Assembly (NCBI RefSeq): GCF_963678635.1
Contig: NC_087065.1
Location: 62,832,754 to 62,896,753, forward strand
From: Symsagittifera roscoffensis
Taxonomy: Eukaryota > Xenacoelomorpha > Acoela > Convolutidae
Length of the DNA stretch: 64,000 bases
Reading direction: 5' to 3'
The notes under the pieces are model-generated. The model had not been told where the DNA came from, searched no databases, and worked only from the letters and a program-made list of their open reading frames with translations. Numbering within the stretch: the stretch's first letter is position 1; each line of letters begins with the position of its first letter. The position numbers were made by a program, and so were the translations under genes. This document shows, piece by piece, positions 42,298 to 52,613 of this stretch.

Positions 42298-43183
42298 TGT
42301 GCCATTCCGCCGGATGACACAGTATAACCTTCCCGCGACGGAAAAAAAAGTGACTAAAGGCCTTACGAACAGAAAAGTGTTGCGACGGAGGGTCAGAATG
42401 TTCTGGAATTTTTATTTTTAAAATTTCGATTTGAAGGAGAACATTTCTGAGAAATAGAAAAAAGACGGCCATTTTGAATAAAATAGAGAAAAATCAGAAC
42501 GACGCCATATTTTGTGACGAACGGTTGTATCCGAGACGAGAAAATTACGGAGCCTCTTATCGTGGCAATAACACACGATAAGGACCTTAGTGACGGATAT
42601 TTGTGGAGACGGAGGCTTCAGTGGGGGGAAGAGAAATACCACGGAACCCTCCCGGGACACGAAATATAGGAGATAAGAGTGTTGTCTCAAGAAAATCACG
42701 GGAGCGGAGGCTTGGTCCCCCAGAGACTGTTATATGTGAAGGGACTGTGTAAACTAGCCATAACAGTTGCTGTAATGTCCTAGATCTGAATTAAACACCG
42801 TTATTATTTAATATTTCAGAGCATGAGTAGATAGAGAAAGGAAAAGGTCAATCCATCTCCAATGGATTTAATATAAAACTGTCACACAAAAACATATAGA
42901 AATAGGTGGTTCGAGCCGTGTTTTTAATGACAATCACGTAGTCTGAGGATCCGAGACTCAGCTATGTGGTTGTGTTCGCATGCAAACGAAAGCTGATCAA
43001 AAGTCGTTTGACTGATGGCCTAAAAATAGTAACTTTTTACTTTGCCCTAGACAGACCAGAAAATCAACTGGCAAGGTCGAGACGGTGAAAAACGAGTGGA
43101 ATTAAGGTAACTGACGCCTGCCAGTCGTCAATAGGTACTTTTTCTACGCTCCGTCGCTGTGTGATATTTGGGCGAATGTTACA
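42298..43183 (+). repeat. 3' LTR of the young element
   Basis: Matches 26851-27736 over 886 bp without indels. A minus-strand frame of 93 codons inside the LTR translates identically in both copies, which shows how little they have diverged; it is not a gene. Confidence 0.95.
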
Positions 43184-43388
43184 TATCATGAATCACATCC
43201 TCAAAATGCTGATTAGTGGAAAACATTAGACGGCTTTGACAGTGTAGTATGATGCCATCTGTATTCTGCGGTGAGTCGATGTGATGCGGATAAAAATGAT
43301 TTAATTTTTTGTAAATTCTGTTCGATGGCACTGTACCTTTTTAACCACGAGACTCAATGAGGACATTGACCGGGCTGTCCGGGGAGTA
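43184..43388 (+). other. Old element: rest of 3' UTR and polypurine tract
   Basis: Resumes the old element after the insertion. It parallels 42060-42297 of the young element (GTAGTATGATGCCATCTGT against GTAGTACGATGCCATTTGT) and ends in TGTCCGGGGAGTA. Confidence 0.8.
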
Positions 43389-44301
43389 TGTGACGCTCGA
43401 CCAGAATGGCGCCAAAATGCATGGCAACATCGAGATTTTTTTTGAAGCATCCGAGTGGGAAAATTGGCAGTTTCGATGGATTAACAGTGCCAATAGTGCA
43501 TTTTGACGAAATGGGAGATGTTTTTTTTTGGAGTGACGAAGTATTATTTACAAATTCGTTCGAAATCAAAGACACGTCACGAGCTTGAAATATCGCAAAC
43601 GCTGAAAACCAGAGGAGACCGATTTTCGCTGGAAAATAGCAACAGTGACTCTCGAAGAGGAGACAAGCGTGAAAACTATATTGAGACCACGATCGAGACT
43701 GTCCGAACTGAACGATTATGGCTGCATAATCGTTACCGAATAATTTCTGAGAAATCGGAAGGGTATCGAGAGGATCTTACCCCTCTTTCAGAAGGACGAC
43801 AAGACCGCTCTTCGTCCGGATTCCAGAATCAGGAAGGGTCTCGGAAAGAAAACTGAAACTACATTTTAACAACTTTCAGCTTCCGGATATTACCTGAATT
43901 GAATTAACTACCATCAAAATTCGTTTTCAGATAATGAGAAGCTAGGAGTTGAGGGAAAGGGTTCATCCATCTCCGATGGACATGATGATTTTTATCTACT
44001 GAACAAAAACAATAGTAATATAATAAATAAGTAGTAGCCCTGTTTTAACGAAGGACCTCGTGGTCTGGGGATACTGAGACCCAGCCATGAGGTCACTATT
44101 TTGCATGCAGTTAATCTGCGTTTTCTAACCGATAGCGCAAAAGCAGTAATGAATTTGTCGACCCAGTATTAAAGCACAATACATAAAACTGGCTTTGGTA
44201 GAGACGGTTAAAAGCATATGAAGCTGTGTTTAGAGGCTAGTCAGTCGTTTCATAACCTAGCTTTATTTTCCGTCGTTATGTAATTCCGGGCGAATGTTAC
44301 A
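43389..44301 (+). repeat. Old element: 3' LTR, diverged
   Basis: About 913 bp, starting TGTGACGC and ending GGGCGAATGTTACA. It shares landmarks with the young LTR (ATCCATCTCC-ATGGA, GTCTG-GGAT-C-GAGAC, TTTGCATGCA/TTCGCATGCA, CCGTCG-TATGT) but is clearly diverged, so it belongs to a sister subfamily. Frames inside it are not coding. Confidence 0.85.
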
Positions 44302-45003
44302 CATTTTTACGTTCCGGGCGAATGCAACATTCAATTTTCAGAAAAGGTTTTCAATTGCTACATTGTGACTGTTACATTCAATTTTCAAAATTTTTACAGT
44401 ACTGATCTATAAAAATATAAAAATTCGAATTTCCCAACCTTTTAGTGGGACAACTGTATTGTCAGGGTACTCTCGGGAAAGTTATTTAAAAAATCATGAA
44501 ATTTGAAATTCCCAAATTTTTAATAGGATGCACTCAGGTTACTCTCAGTGGTTGCAAACCTTGCATCCAAATTTCTTCAAAGGCCCTTTTAGTTTATAAG
44601 AATTTTAAAATGTTAATTCAAACATTTTCGCACATTTTGTGCATCATCAGGAGTAAAATTTTTCACAGTATTTACAGTACGATCAAAGATTTGGAAAAAA
44701 TGACAAACAGGTTTCAAAAATTCTCTCATTTTTTGCCCTATAAGTCACTAAAATGACCTTGAAGTTTTCGAGATATCACGTTTTTCTTTAATTTTTTTTC
44801 AAAAGTGGAATTCAAAAAAAATAATAAATCTCGAAATTAGCAACCCTGTAATTGGGTGATGTCAAAGTACACTCAAAGGCTGCAGATATTGCTTCCAATA
44901 TATGCGGTTTTCTGAGTTGTCAATAATTCGAAGCACCGGAGGTTAGTTGCTCAGAGTACTAGTTGCATTGAAGTTTAAGGTATGGTCTGATAGATTTCAT
45001 AAG
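44302..45003. other. Non-coding DNA upstream of the cytidylyltransferase gene
   Basis: It holds three diverged copies of a short module (AACC-TTTTAGTGGG...GGGTACTCTC at about 44428, AAATTTTTAATAGG...GGTTACTCTC at about 44512, AACCCTGTAATTGGG...AGTACACTCA at about 44842). Promoter elements are not evident. Confidence 0.5.
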
Positions 45004-46158
45004 ATGAAGCGACGATCACCGAAAGGGTATTCTAAAAACAACTCCCCTGTGAAGGTGCGACGAGCGAAAATTGGAAGCGAATCAGATTTTGAATCTAACG
45101 TAAATGGCTTGGAGAATGGAAGCAAGTCGGAGTTTGATTTGAATATCAAGCTAGCCTTGACTGAGATGGCACGCTATAGTGACGAACCCGAAGCTATTGT
45201 AAAACGTGAATCCATTGCTGACTTCAAACCCATTTCTTTGGAAAAAGCAAAGTCTGGAAACTACTCTAGGCCTGTTCGCGTTTACGCAGATGGTGTGTTT
45301 GACGTGTTTCATGCTGGACATGCACGTATGCTGAGACAAGCGAAGGTGCTGTTTCCACACACCTATTTGATTGTTGGAGTTTCTCCGGATCATGAAGTGC
45401 ATTCATACAAGGGACAAACGGTTAACACAGAATGGGAGAGGTTTGAGGCTGTACGCCACTGTCGTTATGTTGACGAGGTTTATAAAGGATGTCCTTGGGT
45501 AATAACCATGGATTTTTTGGAAGATTTAAAAATCGACTTTGTTGCTCATGACGACTTGCCATACACGAGTGGATCTTCTGGTGGAAGTGGGGACATTTAT
45601 AAGTTTGTTAAAGAGGCAGGTCGTTTTGCTGCCACTCAAAGGACCGAAGGAATCTCAACTTCTGATCTTATATCCCGAGTTGTTAAAGATTACGATCATT
45701 ATGTAAGAAGGAACTTGTCTCGAGGTTACTCGAGAAAAGATATGAATGTGGGATTTTTGAAAGAGAAAGAAATAAGATTCAAAGCGAGGATTGAAAGAAG
45801 TCGATCGTGGGTATCCTCAGTTGAGACAAGAAGTCAGCAGTTGATTCGAAGATGGGAAGACAACGCGAAAGATTTTGTTAGTTCATTTCTTGATGGTTTC
45901 CATTCTGTACAAGCTGCCAAAAATATATGGAACAAATCGAGAGGTGTTTTCATAAAAGGAACTCTTAAGTCTCCGGAAGCATCTGGGAGCGAGGATGAGA
46001 TGGAAGTTAGTGAGGATGAGAATGGAGGTAGCATGATCAGTGTTCGTAGCCTGTCTTCATCGAAATCAAGAGAGACTGCCGCCAGTGGAAGAAAAATCCT
46101 TAAAGCAAGGTCACGATCTACGCCAACTCCACGTACTAGCGAAATCAAGTATTGTTAA
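45004..46158 (+). CDS. PCYT1: CTP:phosphocholine cytidylyltransferase
   Basis: Catalyses CTP plus phosphocholine to CDP-choline, the rate-limiting step of the Kennedy pathway for phosphatidylcholine; animal homologues are nuclear or membrane-bound according to lipid need. ATG at 45004 (purine at -3) gives 384 residues. The N-terminus is basic (KRR, KVRR), like the nuclear signal of the family. The catalytic domain starts at VRVYADGVFDVFHAGH, with HxGH at H103-H106. HCRYVDEV and DFVAHDDLPY follow, with RTEGIST at 213-219. Charged helical sequence at about 235-310, including IRRWEDNAKDFVSSFLDGF, corresponds to the amphipathic membrane-sensing M domain. A Ser-rich tail with acidic and SP/TP sites matches the phosphorylation region. 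The whole frame is one exon. Length is close to the human enzyme (367). Confidence 0.95.
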   Translation: MKRRSPKGYSKNNSPVKVRRAKIGSESDFESNVNGLENGSKSEFDLNIKLALTEMARYSDEPEAIVKRESIADFKPISLEKAKSGNYSRPVRVYADGVFDVFHAGHARMLRQAKVLFPHTYLIVGVSPDHEVHSYKGQTVNTEWERFEAVRHCRYVDEVYKGCPWVITMDFLEDLKIDFVAHDDLPYTSGSSGGSGDIYKFVKEAGRFAATQRTEGISTSDLISRVVKDYDHYVRRNLSRGYSRKDMNVGFLKEKEIRFKARIERSRSWVSSVETRSQQLIRRWEDNAKDFVSSFLDGFHSVQAAKNIWNKSRGVFIKGTLKSPEASGSEDEMEVSEDENGGSMISVRSLSSSKSRETAASGRKILKARSRSTPTPRTSEIKYC

Positions 46159-46454
46159 TTCGGACCGAAGTAATGTTCTTCCATGTAATAATTTCATATC
46201 CTTAGATACTTATTGGCATAATCAGCTAATTTGTTTTTTATTTATTGATTCTATAATATCAAATGAATAATCTTATTCATCCATTTCGGAAATATAATTG
46301 CAATTTTTAATTTGGGATAATTTGTATTGATTAAAAAATGCAGTACGACCAACAGTTTTAAAAGTAGATGCGCAATTTTTCGTAGATGTCTCAAACTTCA
46401 AAAGATGGCTGCAACTGTAATGACGGCTTTTTTTCCCACATGATCGCTGTGATC

Positions 46455-46510
46455 CTTTGCTCACTTGGCTGAGCCGAAGATTAAAATCGGCGCGCTCTAC
46501 CAGAATGAGT
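46455..46510 (-). repeat. tRNA-like remnant, possible SINE head
   Basis: On the minus strand TGGTAGAGCGCGCC resembles a D-arm/A-box and GCCGATTTTAATCTTCGGC an anticodon arm. The T-arm and acceptor stem are not convincing, so it is not a functional tRNA. Confidence 0.3.
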
Positions 46511-46617
46511 AAAATTCATTTTTACCCTTGCAATAAAAACGGTTGCTTCATTGAAAATGTTACACGCTCGGTCGTAAAAATGTTACACGTGTTTCAGCTT
46601 GCTTCATTATAAGTTCA

Positions 46618-46712
46618 ATTAACCATCCAGCGTTTCTCATGTAAAGGTAACAAACATGGTTGAGACGACAAAGGCTTGTGGTTTGAATCCGGCAGGGACC
46701 CGTTTTTTTTGC
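46618..46712 (+). repeat. B-box-bearing tRNA-like remnant followed by T8
   Basis: GTGGTTTGAATCCGGCAGGG matches a Pol III B-box and is followed by CCCG and a T8 run. No matching acceptor stem upstream, so it is probably a tRNA-derived SINE fragment. Confidence 0.35.
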
Positions 46713-47084
46713 ACGCTAAAAATTTCTGAAATTTTTTGCTTTCTCGGACTATCGTCCGTCTCTTTATTTTTGTCGGCTGAGCTCTTGTAGCACGGACTCT
46801 TCTCGAAGGTCGAGCTCTTCTCTGACTTTCGGAATGCCATATTTGAAGCCCCATTGGTGGAGGTTTTTGAGTTGCAATTTTTTTTGAGGAAATTTTGTTG
46901 CTTTTTTTAAAAACTTTTGATAGAAATTTTTTCAAATAAAAGGTATTTTGAACTTTTTTGAGTGTAAAAGAGCGAGGTGATTTTCATTTAAATAGGTCTT
47001 GATTAACTGTTTGGTTTGTTTTTTTTTCCATCAAAAAAACTTCGAATACTCTAGTTACTACAGAAGTGCATTCATACATATTAA

Positions 47085-47330
47085 TGCATTTTTGCATGCA
47101 CCAAGATGTATATGAACTTGTGTATATGAACTCGAGTTGGATTCCAATTCATCTGCTAAAAGTTGGGTAAATTGCACTCCCAAATTACGGCAGCAGAAAT
47201 GGCGCGAAAAAACGTGAACGACTTTGTTTCGAACGGATTTTATTTTTTAGATTTCCCAGCGGTATAAAATTGATCTATTGATTCAGGTTCTTGAATTGAG
47301 TTAGTTTTGATCAAAAAATTATAAATCATA
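47085..47330. repeat. Dispersed repeat family A, copy 2
   Basis: Contains GGCGCGAAAAAACGTGAACG, TTAGATTTCCCAGCGG and CTATTGATTCAGGTT, shared with copies near 59341 and 59921. Confidence 0.65.
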
Positions 47331-47597
47331 AATTTTTCTTGGTGTTCACAGATTTATCACATGAAATTCGAAAGTTGAAAATCTTTCAATAAATACTTTT
47401 TAAGTTTCGTTTTTCTTGTGCAGTTTTGCAATCTTCTAATGGCTATGTTCGAAAGTTTCGTAAATCATAAATTTTTCGTGGTGTTCACAGATTTATCACA
47501 TGAAATTCGAAAGTTGAAAAGCTCAAACCTTTCAATAAATTCTTTTCATGTTTCGTTTTTCTTGTGCAGTTTTGCAATCTTCTAATGCTATGCTATG
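47322..47597. repeat. 139-bp tandem duplication
   Basis: Two adjacent copies (47322-47460 and 47461-47597) of TAAATCATAAATTTTTC...GTGTTCACAGATTTATCACA...CTTCTAATG...GTTCGAAAG, with few differences. Confidence 0.85.
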
Positions 47598-48197
47598 TTC
47601 GAAAGACTTTGCTTCGTCGACTAACGGAATTATTACTCATGGGATTATTATACGCACAATTAGCAAGCGTTATCAAATTGGAACATACAAATAGCTTGTC
47701 CAACAGAATCATTGAATCAATTTCTCAAGTCTGAATTTTCGTCAACCAACAGAAACAAATTGAGCATTTTAAACAGCCGTTCTATTCAATTTTTTTTTCG
47801 CTGGTTTTAAACTCCGGATTGGTATAATTTTCGTTTTTATTTGTTTGTTTGTGTACCCGGTTTTAAAATGTTCGGTTTGTACATATCGGCTTAGTGGCCT
47901 AATATTGCGGCGTTTGATGAGCAAAACTAACTCATATTGCGGCGTTTAAAATTTTTCTTTAAGATAGTTTTTTTATGAAAAGTTTTTGGGCTCAACGGAT
48001 CGAAAAATTGTCGTCTTTGTTACCGTTTCGTAATTTTTGATGCTCAATTGTTTTATTTGGCATGTCGTTTTTTTATGAAACTTTTAATAAAACTGGTAGA
48101 TCTAGCTTTCTCGTCGTTTTCAAAACTTTTTTAAATTTGTCCAAAACGTGTTCTCGCAAGTGTTTGCGGAGCGCAGCTTTGCCTCTGTTTATTTTTC

Positions 48198-48250
48198 ACC
48201 CTTTCGTTAAGCAAGGGTATTGAAATCCGGTACTAGACTTTTTCCCGTCA
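48198..48250. repeat. Short hairpin repeat (family D), copy 1
   Basis: CACCCTTTCGTTAAGCAAGGG with TATTGAAATCCGGTACTAGA after it. It matches the sequence at the right window edge (63943-64000). Confidence 0.65.
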
Positions 48251-48756
48251 GTAATTTAAGGCACAGACTCATCTACTGGATCCTGAATTCATTCATCCCC
48301 TAGGCGTTTCTGTTGCAACAGGGTTGTAATTTTACCAACTAGGTTTGTTTAAATGTCTATTTTTTTTCTTTTTCTCGGTTTAATCCTTTATATCAGCATA
48401 TTTTATATCGGCTTAGTGGCCGCATATTGCATCGTTTGATGAGATAAAAAAGATTATGTGTGCCAGTGTGTGCTTTTTGAGGGGGCTGAGCTTAAACAAT
48501 TTTTTCTAATAGTTTTGAACTGTTTCCGAATTTAATTTTTCTTAGGTTATAAGGGTTTCTGCTCAGACATTTTAGTCTTTTTACCGGCTGTTAAGTTTTC
48601 CGGTGGTAAGTTTTCAAATTCGATTGTGTTAATATTATTTTTCGGTTTCTAGAGTAGATATAGTTTTTTTTTACTTTTATTTTTTTCGATTAATGTTTTC
48701 GACTTTTTTGAAGTTTTTTGGACCATGTTTTTTTCGAGTATTGCATCGCAAGTGGT

Positions 48757-48773
48757 GCGAAGCTCAGCTTCGC
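48757..48773. other. Perfect 8-bp hairpin closing repeat family C
   Basis: GCGAAGCT-C-AGCTTCGC. Weaker versions occur near 48165 (GCGGAGCGCAGCTTTGC) and 61120 (GCGAAACTCTGCTTCAC), each followed by CTCTGT. Confidence 0.75.
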
Positions 48774-49494
48774 CTCTGTGTTGAAATTTTCGCCTCATAC
48801 GCTTTGATTGGCGATATTGAATAGTTAATTATATAAACTGGACCATAACTTAACTTAACTTTTTGGGGAAATAAAAGATATACGAACGGAGAATTTTTTC
48901 CGTGACTTAGAAAAAAGTGACAAGGTGTTTCAAGGTCGAAATTGTGCTTCTCAATGTATTATTCTACTCTCTCACTACTAAAATTTAAAAAAAATATGTT
49001 TATTCTACATTGTTCTTTACATACTCAAGATTTTACAGGTGCTTCTGGAGCTCAAATTTTTTAGATATTTTTTCATGTTTTGTTAATGTTTTTGAATGTT
49101 TATTTTGACAGAATGCGGGTGGTCAGTTTATATCCACACGCACCTTATTGAAGTAAGATTTCAATTAAATTTGGCCATAGAAGGTCATTAAGCAGCAAAA
49201 GCTATACTAAAAGCCGCAAAACAAAAGCTCAACCCGAATAATGGGTAGCATAAAAGATGATTTCGGCGAAACTTTTCTTGAACAATAGGGCCCCGGAAGC
49301 CCAAGTAACATCTTAGCTTTTAAAGTAAACTTTCAAGAGTCAATACTTTTTTCAAAATTAGTCGTGAGATCTATGGAATATGGCTTTGAAAAGTACAGTT
49401 TTGACTACGAATACTTTGTTACTCTTTTCCAACGCACGGAAATTTTTTTTTTCAATTCGTATATACTTTTCATTATTTACAATATTACATATAA

Positions 49495-51549
49495 ATGAGC
49501 AGTGATGGAGCCACCGATTTTCTGATCTACAGAATTTGGATATGTTTTGTTGGGATCCATTGTTTTTTTTGCGCGCTTATGGCAGATGCTTTGTCAACTG
49601 CGCAAGAGTCCCTTCCCCTTTGGTACTGTATATTAAAGTCATCGAAACCTTTTTCTGAAATTTGGAAAACATTTTGCAGGGACTTCATTGCTTTTTGTAC
49701 TCTTCGATAAACGCTTTGATTATAGCGCAATAGCCCATCCGCCTGCGGAAAGCAACTTTAAAGTCGTGTCATCGAGAAGATATTCGCATCTACAGAGTTT
49801 GAAAAGTATTGCCATATTATTTTTGAAATTTTTCCCATGTTACAAATTAGAGTAAATGGTATCTACGATATTGTTTCATTTGCAGCTGGTCTTAGTGTTT
49901 ATTTTGTGGTTGACTGACGGTTTATAACAGCGAAACAATGATGTCATAATTACGAAAACATTCAATAAATTACTATTGACAAAGATCTTGTTAAGTAATT
50001 CGGAGGTAACCATTCTCATTCGAAATTAATGCGACAATTTCCTTATCAGAACTTATAGCTGTTTTGCTATATTTAGTAGCTTTGTCTGACTGGGTTTGAT
50101 TAACAGCTATCAGATTGTGAACTTAGACTCGTAGAAAATTTGCTTGTAAAATTTTCAGGACAGAATGATCTTGGCGTAGTTGTGCGAAGACCTATTTTTG
50201 TGCATCTCCGTTGTACCTTACCGTACTTGTGGTGATGGTATACGACTCTAACCAATCATAACTTGCAGAAGTCACATCTTCAACGCAGCAGTCCATTCCA
50301 ATCGATACAAGGAGCTACAATCTGGTGTGATTTGATCTCGATTCTCGCAGAGTCCAGTTTCGGAGCTATATTGGATCCAAAATTGGAGTTTAAGGTAAAC
50401 TTTTGCAAATACTAGCAAACATATAAGTTCTTCGTATCAATGCGAGTCTTGTTTGTGACTAATACATCCTACTTTTGGTTTACATAATTTCACTGTGTTT
50501 GCCGCATTGGTCATATCAATCTTAACTTTGTTGTCATATTTCCAAATCCGGATTGACCTTTTGGGTGCTTGTTTTGAACTCGAGTGCATTTGAATCATAC
50601 AAGCAACATCATTTCACAATTCATCAACTTGACTTCGAAAGAGGTTGTTTTTGAATCTGTCGATCATCAGATTCGAAGTGATCTTAACCAAGTGACTACA
50701 TCTGAAACTAATACTTCATTCAACAATTTTCAACAGTCTGTGGTAAGATTAAAAGGCATCATTTTGTTTGATCATACACGTAACAGTTTCTGACTATTTT
50801 AAGCGAAAGCAGTTTTTGTTCCTTTATTCAGTGCTTCTATTTCTCAATAACTGTCAGGGTTGATGTCCGAGACCATTCATGCTCTATTCTAGTTACTTAG
50901 TGAGACAAAATTTCTGAACTCGAAAGCTTCTTGTAGGTTTAAATCATAAGCGTTTTGATTTCCATGGCTGTAAATGGCCATAAAGTTTTCATTTTCGTTT
51001 TACCAGAAAAGGTAGTTTGCTATTTTTTGTTTGCTAAAACATTTGCCTGAAAATTCATTTGTCAATTTTGAGACTTTGGCTATTTTTCAAGTTTATGTTG
51101 ACCATTTAACGAAGCTTTTATTAAATTTGTTTTAATTGGAATTAAATGAGTGAATCAATTAGAAATGCATTTGAGCTCAAATTCAATTGGCTGGCGCTAA
51201 TTGATGTCGAAACATTTTGAAAAGGCTGATGAGTTCGAAACTGAATTATTATGATTCCGATTGTCGAACTTAAATCTTTGATTGCTCTAATCGATTTCCG
51301 CAAAGTTTGCGAGACATTGTTTAGTCTTGGTTGTTGCTTCATCTTGCTTGGTTTTTATTTAGAGCTGTATATTATATTATTTAGATTTTATCTAATTTTG
51401 CAATTTGTTGTGTTTAGAGTTTCTCAGATTTGAACGGCTGGTTGTCACGAGCCATCATTTGGTGTGTCGTTTTAATCGCGTGCATTTGTAGTCGAGACAG
51501 CATTACCAAATTTAAACTATTTTAACTGAACAATAAATACCACACAACA
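49495..51549. other. Gene-poor stretch with possible unplaced exons
   Basis: AT-rich. Splice-donor-like sites end non-T-rich segments at 50742 (CTGTG/GTAAGA) and near 50394 (TTTAAG/GTAAAC). They may be 5' UTR exons of the gene starting at 52200. No coding frame with an ATG supports them. Confidence 0.3.
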
Positions 51550-51660
51550 ATGGACTTCTTTACTCTCTACGCATTCAAGATGAAACGAAAATCCGAAAGA
51601 GAATTTGGATTCTTCATGACGACTTCTGAACAGACCAAGCAGACACTATGCAGCTTCTAG
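51550..51660 (+). CDS. Small ORF, 36 residues, unknown
   Basis: ATG at 51550 in context CAACAATGG; overlaps the next frame. Composition is less T-rich than the surroundings. It may be an upstream ORF in a 5' exon. No homologue recognised. Confidence 0.2.
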   Translation: MDFFTLYAFKMKRKSEREFGFFMTTSEQTKQTLCSF

Positions 51661-51959
51661 GAGTGGGACCCTTCACAGGCTCTGTTGATCTCAAGACTCC
51701 CCTTCCCCGAATTTTCTACCCTGCTCATCACGTTCCCCGACTTCTCCCGGTTCATTCTGACTTTGGAATCCCTGGGTTTCTACCTTTGAAGCCGAAGTTT
51801 GAGATCAGTGAACCTTCTGAGTGGAACCCTCTTGGACAGTTTGCTATAATTCTATCTTTCTTTTTGCTAGTGGAAGTTTGTCAAGAAGTCGACCAGAGGA
51901 TCTTGGGGGTCTCTTGCTTTCCAAAGGTTCGTAATGCTTTTTATTTTTATTTTTCTTAA
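51648..51959 (+). CDS. Small ORF, 103 residues, possible exon
   Basis: ATG at 51648. Pro-rich start, then a hydrophobic stretch FAIILSFFLLVEV. CCAAAG/GTTCGT near 51929 could be a splice donor, in which case the last residues are intronic. No family recognised; coding status is uncertain. Confidence 0.25.
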   Translation: MQLLGVGPFTGSVDLKTPLPRIFYPAHHVPRLLPVHSDFGIPGFLPLKPKFEISEPSEWNPLGQFAIILSFFLLVEVCQEVDQRILGVSCFPKVRNAFYFYFS

Positions 51960-52199
51960 AACATAGCAATTTGTCCTACATTATTATTGCTTTTTGATAA
52001 CCGTAAGTTTAAAATAATTTGACTAACTTTTTAGGTTAATTTTAGGTAAAAATTTAGGTTAGTTTTTTTTGTTTCAGGGACAACCGAATCGGCCATTTTC
52101 TATTCTCTTCACTTGAACTGAGACCATTCATTATTTCTTAAATACTCTCAAACAACACTGTGAAACCAAGGATAACAACGAGCGCACTACTTTATTATC

Positions 52200-52613
52200 A
52201 TGACTTCAAACTCAACTCGCAAAGTGGTGTCGTCGCATCACTACACGCATTATTCTTTGTCCGGAACCCTACCCAACAGATCCTCACGGATCCCACCCGG
52301 AGTGCGACCGTGGCTCTCGCGACGTCTCGAAGAGCTATGGGGCATCGATGGGCAAGTTTACTCGCACTACATTCTAAGTGTTCTTCTTGACGGAGTTGAT
52401 AATGAGTTCTTGGTTGAAAACTCGACTGAAGAAGAACCGAGACAGAAAACCAGAAGTGGGAGAAAGAGAGGCCAGCGACGTTCGGCAGCTAATAGTTCGT
52501 CGCTCGACTCCGATGACACGACGAGTGACGAGAGTGGCCGAGAGTGTTCTGTTGACTCGTTCGAAAACCGAAAGAGAGCCGTGGTGACTTACTTGAGGAA
52601 ACATGCCAACGAG
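52200..52613 (+). CDS. KIAA0232-like gene, exon 1
   Basis: ATG at 52200 (A at -3); 138 codons, ending in phase 0 before GTGAGA. Residues 38-65 (PWLSRRLEELWGID then SHYILSVLL) parallel the N-terminal helical segment of human KIAA0232, which reads WLGQELEKCGIDAMIYTRY there as I remember it. A basic and Ser-rich region follows, then RKRAVVTYLRKHANE, corresponding to the human segment before LVEEL. The human protein is large and uncharacterised (DUF4603 family, from memory). The frame stays open past the donor to 52745, but that extension loses similarity. Confidence 0.75.

Larger units (their letters stand above)
26851..43183 (+). mobile_element. Full-length 16.3-kb Ty3/gypsy-type LTR retrotransposon
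   Basis: Two LTRs of 886 bp lie at a constant offset of 15,447 bases, with no indel across their length and no difference where I compared them. Order: LTR, primer site, 3.1-kb structured leader, one Gag-Pol frame, intercistronic hairpins, ORF2, 3' UTR, purine tract, LTR. RT before integrase with a GPF module marks Ty3/gypsy. The polyprotein frame has no stop or break, so the insertion is young and possibly competent. Flanks share only TAT (26848-26850 and 43184-43186), so a normal 4-6-bp target duplication is not established. Typical Ty3 elements are about 5-8 kb. Confidence 0.95.
46159..47159. other. Non-coding 3' flank of the cytidylyltransferase gene
   Basis: AATAAA at 46532-46537 is a possible polyadenylation signal. 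The stretch also contains two tRNA-like remnants described separately. No gene supported. Confidence 0.5.
47598..49494. repeat. T-rich region with two diverged direct repeats (family C)
   Basis: 47883-48200 and 48404-48780 share ATATCGGCTTAGTGGCC, ATATTGC and CGTTTGATGAG at their starts and a GCG-AGCTTYGCCTCTG hairpin at their ends. Between and after them the sequence is T-rich. No gene seen. Confidence 0.6.

Noticed and set aside
44947-45003. N-terminal extension of the cytidylyltransferase
   Set aside because: It would start on TTG. The ATG at 45004 has a good context and gives the expected basic N-terminus.
46618-46712. Functional tRNA gene
   Set aside because: B-box and T-run are present but no acceptor stem pairs.
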